Source: JBDKGH01 sp039798265 | Lineage (GTDB): Bacteria > Bacteroidota > Bacteroidia > Flavobacteriales_D > Sanyastnellaceae | DNA: 8,761 nt | Direction: 5' to 3' | Assembly: GCA_039798265.1 (NCBI GenBank) | Contig: JBDKGH010000078.1 | Location: 1 to 8,761, forward strand | Shown: positions 1-5,564 of the stretch, piece by piece | Layout: the number at the start of each line of letters is the position of its first letter | Position numbering within the stretch: the first letter of the stretch is position 1 | The notes under the pieces: model-generated | The model's input: only the letters and a program-made list of their open reading frames with translations | What the model was told of the DNA's origin: nothing | The model's database searches: none | Program-made: the position numbers and the translations under genes

Positions 1-885
1 TTCTTCGGCTATGCCAACGGTGGAACAACTTTTTCCCGAGAAAAAATTCCAGATCTCTTGGCTGGCACTGATGTCTTGATTGATGGTGCCTAAACCACTT
101 AAAAGAACTGAAGTGCCAGGCCACATATGTCCACCGCCGTTCACCTTGAGTAAGGTTAATTCCGCCCCTGTTGTGCAAGGTGAAAAATCATGTTCGTCAA
201 CGGTAGAAAGGTCGAAGACATTTGTATTTGGCAGAGCAGTAATCGTGGGATCGCTGGCACAACCATAAGTAGAACTCCAGAAGCTCATGAGTTCATCTAC
301 ACCCAATCCGCTTTGGCTATTACCGCCAAAGGCAACCACGAAATCGGCTGTTCCATGGATTTGCATAATAGAGGTATTGAAAGAAGGAGCGCAGGTATTT
401 TGAACCGCGGGAACCATAGTGCCGGCTACCGAAGCAATCGCTGCAAAACAGGTGCTTGATTCGCAAGCGAGTTTATGACTTAGATAACCACCGGCTGAAA
501 AGCCGCAGCTATACACACGCTGAGGATCGGCATTAAATTCGGTAATGAAACGATTGGCTAAGGCTTCAATAAATCCTTGATCATCTGCCGTTGATCCCAC
601 CGCATCGAGGCCAACATTCCAGATACCATCAATGCCGTCTGGATAAACCACCATGAAGCTATTGGCTAGAGCCAAGGCGTTAAACTCGGTGATGTCGATC
701 ATAGCATCTCCTGTTTGTGTGGTTCCATGAAGAACAAAAACTAACGGCAAAGGGCCGCTAGAAGTGGAAACAGGGATATAATAAGTATAGGTACGCTCCA
801 CATTATCATGAGTGATGGTGCCAGGGGTTTGTGCAAAAGCAAACAAGCTGTTTAAACAAACAAGTAGAACTAGGAAATTTCTCAT
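1..885 (-). CDS. Secreted PHB depolymerase/LpqC-family esterase (C-terminus beyond window)
   Basis: Serine esterase of the polyhydroxybutyrate depolymerase/LpqC (CE1-like alpha/beta hydrolase) family, acting outside the cytoplasm on an ester substrate that cannot be told from sequence. Reading back from ATG at 885, 295 codons are open to the left edge. Residues 1-18 are a signal peptide, with likely cleavage after AFA and before Q19. VLHG (51-54) provides the oxyanion loop, GFSAGG (128-133) holds nucleophile Ser130, HGTAD (177-181) the acid Asp181, and GGGHMWPG (250-257) the catalytic His253, so the hydrolase core is complete. The last visible residues (CSTVGIAEE) look like the linker that precedes a type IX secretion C-terminal sorting domain in Bacteroidota; this is inference because the end is outside the window. 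The start lies 10 bases after the stop of the upstream DUF1801 gene, suggesting co-transcription. Feruloyl or acetyl-xylan esterase activity is an alternative to PHB cleavage. Confidence 0.9.
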   Translation of the reverse strand, partial: MRNFLVLLVCLNSLFAFAQTPGTITHDNVERTYTYYIPVSTSSGPLPLVFVLHGTTQTGDAMIDITEFNALALANSFMVVYPDGIDGIWNVGLDAVGSTADDQGFIEALANRFITEFNADPQRVYSCGFSAGGYLSHKLACESSTCFAAIASVAGTMVPAVQNTCAPSFNTSIMQIHGTADFVVAFGGNSQSGLGVDELMSFWSSTYGCASDPTITALPNTNVFDLSTVDEHDFSPCTTGAELTLLKVNGGGHMWPGTSVLLSGLGTINQDISASQEIWNFFSGKSCSTVGIAEE

Positions 886-895
886 CTTACAATCA

Positions 896-1324
896 TTAAT
901 TGTTTTTCTCATTGAACCCAAAGGTAATTGTTTCCAACAGGACGCTGAGGTGAATATCTTTCAATGTCCTGAATTTAATGCAATAACCAGTCACTTTTGC
1001 CTTGCCTATTTTTTCCGCGAAACGTGAGGTCAAAAGTGTTTTATCCGAAAGTCCCATGATATATACCGATATTCCCGTTGTATTGGCGCTGAGGCCTACA
1101 CGGAAAAACTCGCGTGAACTACCGTTAGCGTAGCGAATGGTATATTGCCCATATCCAATATTGGGGTTACTCACCACCTTTCCTTCTTCATTTTTACCGT
1201 CTTCATACCACAGACGTTTTCCTGGGAAATGCTGGGAAATGAGTTGGTGAAGCATCATCATCTCTACTCGTTTGTTTTCAGGAATTGAATCGAAATAGGC
1301 TGTGATTTTTTCTTCAGTGGTCAT
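896..1324 (-). CDS. DUF1801 (YdhG-like) domain protein
   Basis: A 142-residue cytoplasmic protein with no signal peptide or membrane segment. It consists essentially of one DUF1801/YdhG-like domain: an N-terminal helical part (ITAYFDSIPENKR, then a leucine/histidine-rich helix), followed by the family's characteristic block LWYEDGKNEEGK (about 38-49), SNPNIGYGQYTIRYANG (52-68), REFF (71-74) and ISVYIMG (85-91). The family is structurally related to frataxin-like/iron-chaperone folds, but its biochemical role is not established; no catalytic residues can be assigned. The ATG at 1324 gives the usual family length. No Shine-Dalgarno is visible, as is normal in this phylum. It is the first gene of a two-gene minus-strand unit with the secreted esterase, 10 bases away; the functional link is unclear. 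Family assignment is from recognised conserved blocks only. Confidence 0.85.
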   Translation of the reverse strand: MTTEEKITAYFDSIPENKRVEMMMLHQLISQHFPGKRLWYEDGKNEEGKVVSNPNIGYGQYTIRYANGSSREFFRVGLSANTTGISVYIMGLSDKTLLTSRFAEKIGKAKVTGYCIKFRTLKDIHLSVLLETITFGFNEKNN

Positions 1325-1329
1325 CGGAA

Positions 1330-1371
1330 AACGAATGTATCACATCTCAAGGTATAATGGAACGAATGTAT
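1330..1371. repeat. 11-bp direct repeat in the divergent intergenic region
   Basis: The sequence aacgaatgtat occurs exactly at 1330-1340 and again at 1361-1371, a 31-bp period (about three helical turns). Read on the minus strand each copy contains TACATTCG, resembling a -7 element. The pair lies between the divergent DUF1801 and MFS genes, so it could be two binding sites for one regulator or a duplicated promoter element. Confidence 0.5.
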
Positions 1372-1397
1372 ATCGCAAAATAGCTGAACCGGTCAAA
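1363..1397 (-). promoter_or_regulatory. Candidate promoter for the DUF1801-esterase unit
   Basis: On the minus strand, TTTG (1397-1394) is followed after 23 bases by TACATTCG (1370-1363), one mismatch from the Bacteroidota -7 element TAnnTTTG. It would start transcription about 35 bases before the ATG at 1324. A second TACATTCG (1339-1332) sits closer to the gene but has no TTTG at a suitable distance. Motif match only; spacing is at the long end of the usual range. Confidence 0.3.
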
Positions 1398-1428
1398 TGC
1401 GGTTGGGCTTCTCCCATAATGATTTGGC

Positions 1429-1436
1429 TATATTCG
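1429..1436 (+). promoter_or_regulatory. Possible -7 element for the MFS gene
   Basis: TATATTCG is one mismatch from the Bacteroidota -7 consensus TAnnTTTG, with TTG at 1403-1405 lying 23 bp upstream. If used, transcription would begin about 1440, downstream of the in-frame ATG at 1397, so translation would have to start at 1451 with a very short leader. The match is weak. Confidence 0.25.
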
Positions 1437-1450
1437 CTTTTTGCACTGAA

Positions 1451-2689
1451 ATGAATAACCGAAATTTAGTTCTCTCCATTGCTGGCGCTTCTTTAGGCTA
1501 TTTTGTTGATGTTTTTGATCTCAATGTCTTTAATGTAATTTCTAAACAAAGCCTAAAGGCCATCGGTATTACTGATCCAAGCATCATCGCTTCTTATGAT
1601 TACCAGTTGCTCCTTTGGCAGCTTTTCGGATTACTTGTAGGTGGTTTTGCTTGGGGTATTTTGGGCGATAAAGTGGGGAGAAAACAGATTCTTTTCGGAT
1701 CAATCATCGTTTATTCCATTGCCAATATTGCCAATGCTTTCGTCACTACAATTCCTGAATATATTTTGGTTCGTTTTATTGCTGGTTTCGGATTAGCCGG
1801 TGAATTGGGAGGAGCCATCACGCTCACCAGTGAAATTATGGACAAGGAGAAGCGCGGATATGGTACCATGATTATCGTAACCTTAGGCGCTCTGGGCGCG
1901 GTAACTGCTGCATTGGTGAGTAGAACTCATTTTACCATCTTTGGATTAGCCAATTGGCAATCGATGTATATACTCGGCGGAATCTTGGGTTTGGCCTTGC
2001 TCGTGTTTCGCGCCGTTTCAATGGAAAGTAAAATGTTTGAACGCGCAAAATCAACTGCTTTTCGAAAGGGTAGTTTGTCGATTTTAGTGAAGAACAAAAA
2101 ACGATTAAAGCTTTACCTCAGTTGTGTGCTGATTGGATTGCCCAATTGGTATTGCCTGGGCGTATTAACGAAATTCTCTGAAACTTTTGGACAAGTGAAT
2201 GGAGTAGTGGGTGAAAAAATTTCGGTGGCCACTTGCATTATGTATTCTTTCATTGGTCTCGCCATTGGCGACTTATTGAGCGGATGGATGAGTCAGCATT
2301 TTAGGTCACGAAAAAAAGTCATCTTTTGGTACTTCAATTTTTCGGTGATCTTTATGTTGGTTTACCTTTTTGGTAAAGGGATAAGCAGTTTTCAGTTTTA
2401 TACCTTGAATTTACTCTTAGGTATTACTACTGGCTATTGGGTCTTATTTGTAAGCTTGGCAGCAGAACAGTTTGGAACAAATATCAGAGCGACCGTTACC
2501 ACGTCGGTGCCTAGTTTGGTAAGAGGACTGATCATTCCAGTAACCTTGCTATATAAGCTACTCGAAACGTCGATAGGGAGCATCTATGGTGCCGCTATCG
2601 TGGGGGTAATGACGATGATCTTAGCCTATTTCGGATTGTTCCATGTGCAGGAAACATTTGGGAAAGAACTCGATTACGAAGAGCATTAA
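1451..2689 (+). CDS. Major facilitator superfamily (MFS) transporter
   Basis: Inner-membrane secondary transporter of the major facilitator superfamily, close in style to the sugar/organic-acid (MHS-like) porters; substrate and direction of transport are not deducible. From ATG 1451 it is 412 residues, normal for 12 transmembrane helices. TM1 carries GYFVDVFDL (16-24); the diagnostic loop 2-3 motif A is GILGDKVGRKQ (69-79); the TM4-5 region has RFIAGFGLAGELGGA (108-122); the degenerate second-half loop is SGWMSQHFRSRK (277-288); and EQFGTNIRATVTTS (339-352) matches the conserved loop 10-11 block of organic-solute porters. An in-frame ATG at 1397 would add 18 residues; I prefer 1451 because the protein then begins immediately before TM1, as in relatives, and the only promoter-like element lies between the two ATGs. 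It runs divergently from the DUF1801 gene and converges on the cyclase gene with a 25-base gap. Confidence 0.92.
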   Translation: MNNRNLVLSIAGASLGYFVDVFDLNVFNVISKQSLKAIGITDPSIIASYDYQLLLWQLFGLLVGGFAWGILGDKVGRKQILFGSIIVYSIANIANAFVTTIPEYILVRFIAGFGLAGELGGAITLTSEIMDKEKRGYGTMIIVTLGALGAVTAALVSRTHFTIFGLANWQSMYILGGILGLALLVFRAVSMESKMFERAKSTAFRKGSLSILVKNKKRLKLYLSCVLIGLPNWYCLGVLTKFSETFGQVNGVVGEKISVATCIMYSFIGLAIGDLLSGWMSQHFRSRKKVIFWYFNFSVIFMLVYLFGKGISSFQFYTLNLLLGITTGYWVLFVSLAAEQFGTNIRATVTTSVPSLVRGLIIPVTLLYKLLETSIGSIYGAAIVGVMTMILAYFGLFHVQETFGKELDYEEH

Positions 2690-2714
2690 GCACAAAAAAC
2701 GATCTTCATCCTGC

Positions 2715-3497
2715 TTATTGGATTTTAACCATAATGCGCAATGGTGCGCCACTTCCGCTTCCTATTTTCATAGGGAGCGCAACGAGATAAAGATTTTTTA
2801 GCGGAAGGGATAAAGGGATATTCACGTTTTCAAAGCCGGGAATATTTTTACCTAATAAGATTTGATGCGATTTAAAATCGGTGGATTGACCATAATCCAT
2901 GCTCGGCGTATCAATGCCAAAGCTGCTTATTTTTCGATTGTCAACTAGCCATTGCGCAGCATCGGGATGGATGCCGGGAAAATGCAACTCAGGGATGGCT
3001 TCAGCTCCCGTATGTCCTGTTCCAAAGTACTTTTCTCTATTGGGATAATACTGGGCATAACCCGTGCGAAAAAGAATAATGGTGCTATCTTTTATTGGCC
3101 CATTTTTTTCTTCCCAATCAATGATGTCCTGCGGCATGATTTGATAGTCGCGGTTTTGGAGCGCTTTTTCACTGACATCAATAATGATGGCATTTCCTGT
3201 CAACTGATGCAAGGGAATATCCGCGGCGGTTAATTTGTTTTCTGCGAAATGTATTGGAGCATCAAGGTGTGTACCGCCATGCTCTGGTGCGCTGATAGAG
3301 TAGGAAGAATAAAAATAGCCCATCGGACGAACAAACCCCTTATAGTCTTGCGTGTGAACAAAGCCTGTTTTGTTATTGGGCCAGTATAAGGTAGTGCTAT
3401 CAAATGGATGGGTAAGATCGATCCACTGATGATCGGTCTGTGCTGTAATAGTGGAGGAGCATACTAGAACAGCAAGAAGTATATAAAAACTTTTCAT
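2715..3497 (-). CDS. Exported cyclase-family (KynB/isatin-hydrolase-like) metal-dependent hydrolase
   Basis: A 260-residue member of the cyclase family (PF04199), which includes bacterial kynurenine formamidase and isatin hydrolase; these open amide or lactam bonds using a divalent metal such as Zn or Mn. Residues 1-19 form a signal peptide ending ITA before Q20, so the enzyme is periplasmic or secreted. The signature HGGTHLDAPIHF (73-84) supplies ligands His73, His77 and Asp79; His211 and Glu223 have the same 12-residue spacing as the second metal-ligand pair of KynB; GIDTPSMDYG (194-203) is the family's core loop. The catalytic set is therefore complete, but the substrate is unknown. A longer frame from 3518 would add MYLHLHA before the signal peptide; ATG 3497 is preferred. 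It lies 40 bases after the AraC gene, as last gene of the SDR-AraC-cyclase unit, and may also have its own promoter. Confidence 0.9.
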   Translation of the reverse strand: MKSFYILLAVLVCSSTITAQTDHQWIDLTHPFDSTTLYWPNNKTGFVHTQDYKGFVRPMGYFYSSYSISAPEHGGTHLDAPIHFAENKLTAADIPLHQLTGNAIIIDVSEKALQNRDYQIMPQDIIDWEEKNGPIKDSTIILFRTGYAQYYPNREKYFGTGHTGAEAIPELHFPGIHPDAAQWLVDNRKISSFGIDTPSMDYGQSTDFKSHQILLGKNIPGFENVNIPLSLPLKNLYLVALPMKIGSGSGAPLRIMVKIQ

Positions 3498-3503
3498 GGC
3501 GTG

Positions 3504-3511
3504 CAAATGTA
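3504..3511 (-). promoter_or_regulatory. Perfect -7 element (TAnnTTTG) just upstream of the cyclase gene
   Basis: TACATTTG on the minus strand matches TAnnTTTG exactly and ends only 6 bases before the ATG at 3497. No good TTTG occurs 17-23 bases upstream; only a T-run (around 3529-3535) is there. If active it would give a nearly leaderless mRNA and would rule out the longer start at 3518, which overlaps it. Confidence 0.4.
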
Positions 3512-3537
3512 GATACAAGGTAAGAGAGAAAAAAACG

Positions 3538-4443
3538 CTAATTTAAATTTCGAAACTCCACTGGGGTCTGTCCTGTTTTTTGTTTGAAAAGTTTGCTGAA
3601 GTATTGCGGATATTCAAACCCCAATGAAAAAGCAACTTCGCTGATGGATTGGTCTGAGTTGAGCAATATATTCTTGGCCGCTTCAATGAGATAATAATGA
3701 ATGTGATCTTGGGCATTCATACCCGTTTCTTTCTTGAGCAAATCGCTTAGATAATTAGGAGAAAGATGCACATGCTCAGCCATGGACTTGACTGTTGGTA
3801 GTCCATTTTCTTTTAATTGATCTGAATTAAAATGATTTTTCAACCACTGTTCTATGCTGCCAATCGTAGACGAGTGGCTGTTTTTACGCGTGATAAATTG
3901 ACGTCCATAGTAACGAAGGCAATAGTTCAGCAGCAATTCAATGTTCGAGACAATAAGCGTTTGACTATGAATGTCTAGATTATCGTTGATCTCCTGTTGT
4001 ATTTTTTGTACGCAGTCAAAAAGCGTTTCTTTTTCTTTATCGGATAAATGCAGTGCTTCAGAGGTGTCGTAAGAAAAAAAAGTATAATCGTTCATTTTTT
4101 TTCCCAGCGATGTTCCGAGAAGCAAGTCGGGGTGAAAAAATAGTCCCCAGCCCATCATATCCTCTCTTTTTTCAATTTCGGTATCCATGGTAAGCACTTG
4201 CTTGGGGCCAATGCAAATGAGGCTTCCATCTTGAAAATCGTAGGATTGACGGCCGTAGCGAATTTTGTTCGCACAATAGTTTTTAAACATGATGGTATAG
4301 AAGTCGGCACTCATACGAGTACCTTCTTCTATGTATTCATCGAGCTTACTAAAGTCCACCACAGCCACCAATGGATGATTGGTTTTGGCTTTTATAAAGT
4401 GGTTTATTTCTGCAATGCTATGGAGTTGAATGATAGGCTTCAT
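3538..4443 (-). CDS. AraC-family transcriptional regulator
   Basis: A 301-residue DNA-binding regulator, the usual AraC/XylS length. Residues 1 to about 180 form the variable sensor part, which resembles the N-terminal cupin-like half of AraC proteins common in Bacteroidota beside oxidoreductases (for example QDGSLICIGPKQ, 71-82). The C-terminal AraC domain spans about 197-298 with two helix-turn-helix units: the first covers TVKSMAEHVHLSPNYLSDLL (217-236); the second covers SISEVAFSLGFEYPQYFSKL (266-285), followed by the family signature ending GQTPVEFR (291-298). The effector is unknown. Its ATG at 4443 comes one base after the TAA of the SDR gene, so the two are almost certainly translated from one mRNA. 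Such SDR-AraC pairs suggest that it controls its own operon, probably from the region upstream of 5263; this is inference from arrangement. Confidence 0.93.
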   Translation of the reverse strand: MKPIIQLHSIAEINHFIKAKTNHPLVAVVDFSKLDEYIEEGTRMSADFYTIMFKNYCANKIRYGRQSYDFQDGSLICIGPKQVLTMDTEIEKREDMMGWGLFFHPDLLLGTSLGKKMNDYTFFSYDTSEALHLSDKEKETLFDCVQKIQQEINDNLDIHSQTLIVSNIELLLNYCLRYYGRQFITRKNSHSSTIGSIEQWLKNHFNSDQLKENGLPTVKSMAEHVHLSPNYLSDLLKKETGMNAQDHIHYYLIEAAKNILLNSDQSISEVAFSLGFEYPQYFSKLFKQKTGQTPVEFRNLN

Positions 4444-4444
4444 C

Positions 4445-5263
4445 TTACACTTGGCTCATTACTATTTTATCGAACATGCGATCACCCAAGTAAATGCGAA
4501 GCCATACCATTGGCTTTGCCCATAAACCCACACGATATCTTGTTTTCGGATGTTCGCTTGATACAATTTTACTAATTGTTTTTGATATAACCGAGGCTTT
4601 TGATCCTTGGCCTTTGTTGTACATCTGTTGAGTGGCTGCTACTAACTTTTGTGTTAACCCTGCATAAGCCCCTTTTCCAGAAAATCGTTGAATATTTTGT
4701 AACATCACATCACCAAATTCAGTGACAATGATTCCGGGTTCGAGCACTACTACGTCGATATTGAACTCTTTTAGCTCTAATCGCATACAATCACTAAAAC
4801 CTTCTACAGCATGTTTGCTTGCATGATACCAAGCTCCCATGGGCGTATACATTTTTCCGCCCATAGAAGACGTATTGATGATTAATCCTTTTTTTGCTTT
4901 GCGCATATAAGGAACGATTTTTTGGGTAATGGAAGCTAATCCGAATAGATTGACTTCGAATTGACGACGAGCTTCATCTACAGGAATATCTTCTACCGAG
5001 CCATAAAGACCATATCCGGCATTGTTCCAAAGGACATCGATATTTCCTTCCTTACGGATGATGTGATCAATAACAGACTGCACTTGTTCATCGTTCGTTA
5101 CATCCATTTGCATAGGAAAACCGCCGCGCTTCTTGAGATCTTCCATCTGGTCAATTCTTCGTGCGACGGTGTATACAGTATGTCCTTGTTCGATCAAGGC
5201 CTTTGCCGATTCTTTGCCCATTCCAGAACTAGCTCCGGTGATTAGAATTACTTTCTTTTTCAT
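4445..5263 (-). CDS. Classical short-chain dehydrogenase/reductase (SDR)
   Basis: Cytoplasmic NAD(P)-dependent oxidoreductase of the classical SDR family, 272 residues. The Rossmann cofactor motif TGASSGMG is at 9-16 and NNAG at 80-83. The catalytic tetrad is Asn105, Ser133, Tyr146 and Lys150 (YHASK, 146-150), and PG (176-177) follows the active site, so the enzyme appears intact. Arg35-Arg36 after beta-2 (VARRID) instead of an acidic residue favours NADP(H), as in many such enzymes. The C-terminal extension past 200 (variable substrate loop plus FDKIVMS) is typical of the SDR group often labelled oxidoreductase beside AraC regulators, related to retinol/steroid-type SDRs; the real substrate cannot be assigned. 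The ATG at 5263 gives the expected short N-terminus (MKKKVILITG). It is first gene of the SDR-AraC-cyclase unit, with a one-base gap to the regulator. Confidence 0.94.
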   Translation of the reverse strand: MKKKVILITGASSGMGKESAKALIEQGHTVYTVARRIDQMEDLKKRGGFPMQMDVTNDEQVQSVIDHIIRKEGNIDVLWNNAGYGLYGSVEDIPVDEARRQFEVNLFGLASITQKIVPYMRKAKKGLIINTSSMGGKMYTPMGAWYHASKHAVEGFSDCMRLELKEFNIDVVVLEPGIIVTEFGDVMLQNIQRFSGKGAYAGLTQKLVAATQQMYNKGQGSKASVISKTISKIVSSEHPKTRYRVGLWAKPMVWLRIYLGDRMFDKIVMSQV

Positions 5264-5282
5264 TGGTGTTCATTTGATGAGG

Positions 5283-5290
5283 CAAAGATT
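5283..5290 (-). promoter_or_regulatory. Candidate -7 element for the SDR-AraC-cyclase operon
   Basis: AATCTTTG on the minus strand is one mismatch from TAnnTTTG and would place the transcript start roughly 15 bases before the SDR ATG. Upstream, TTTG at 5321-5318 is 27 bases away (long), while TTAG at 5315-5312 is 21 bases away, so the -33 partner is imperfect. Confidence 0.35.
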
Positions 5291-5370
5291 CGCCCATCAT
5301 TGATAAGAAGACTAAAACAAATTCAGGGTATCTGTATACTTTTTACGGGTGGGGCAGTTTGGGAGTATAG

Positions 5371-5407
5371 TTATTGGGGGTATGAGGTTAATTATCAGGG
5401 GCATGGG
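5371..5407 (+). repeat. Two imperfect 16-base direct repeats, 21 bp apart
   Basis: TTATTGGGGGTATGAG (5371-5386) and TTATCAGGGGCATGGG (5392-5407) agree at 12 of 16 positions, all differences being transitions. The period of 21 bp is two helical turns, and the second copy ends just before the -33 element at 5410. This geometry fits a tandem activator site for the downstream promoter, though no known regulator motif is recognised. Confidence 0.4.
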
Positions 5408-5409
5408 TT

Positions 5410-5441
5410 TTTGTCGGCGTTCGCGTGGATTTTTATTTTTG
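5410..5441 (+). promoter_or_regulatory. Bacteroidota-type promoter for the giant surface-protein gene
   Basis: TTTG (5410-5413), a 20-bp spacer and TATTTTTG (5434-5441) match the Bacteroidota -33/-7 consensus TTTG-N17-23-TAnnTTTG at every defined position, the best match noticed in the window. Transcription would begin around 5446 and run into the gene starting at 5565, giving a leader of about 100-120 bases. Confidence 0.55.
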
Positions 5442-5478
5442 ATAGATATCCGTAATGAAAAGGGGGCAAAAGAAGTAT

Positions 5479-5496
5479 AGAACAGATGAGTGTTCT
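5479..5496 (+). other. Small leader hairpin
   Basis: AGAACA (5479-5484), a six-base loop and TGTTCT (5491-5496) form a perfect 6-bp stem, extendable by a T-G pair, within the predicted leader of the surface-protein mRNA. It has no following U-tract, so it is not a standard intrinsic terminator; alternatively the dyad could be a protein-binding site. Confidence 0.3.
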
Positions 5497-5564
5497 GAGC
5501 TCTATTGATCACAAGGATTGAATAACATCTAGATTGAAGTAGTGTGATGATTAAACTCTATAAA

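Larger units (their letters stand above)
5264..5564. other. Intergenic regulatory region between divergent SDR unit and giant surface-protein gene
   Basis: About 300 bases without a credible gene. It holds a minus-strand -7 candidate for the SDR unit near 5283-5290, a G-rich plus-strand stretch (5347-5407) with two related 16-base repeats, a strong plus-strand promoter match at 5410-5441, and a leader with a small hairpin before the surface-protein ATG. A 66-codon minus-strand open frame at 5312-5512 lacks any recognisable domain and overlaps the plus promoter; I do not consider it a gene. Confidence 0.6.

Noticed and set aside
1397..1450. Upstream in-frame start for the MFS transporter
   Set aside because: It would add 18 residues before a normal TM1 start and overlaps the only promoter-like element; kept as an alternative only.
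2687..2717. Inverted repeat TAAGCA/TGCTTA spanning both convergent stop codons, with an A6 tract between
   Set aside because: The stem is only 6 bp with a 19-base loop and there is no adjacent T-run after the stem, so it is too weak to call a bidirectional terminator.
5312..5512. 66-codon minus-strand open frame in the intergenic region
   Set aside because: Basic, proline-rich and without recognisable domain; it lies over the plus-strand promoter and G-rich block, and its codons mirror the G-runs.
5530..5537. TAGATTGA with TTG at 5505 as a promoter close to the surface-protein ATG
   Set aside because: It deviates from TAnnTTTG at two positions, and the 5410-5441 match is clearly better.
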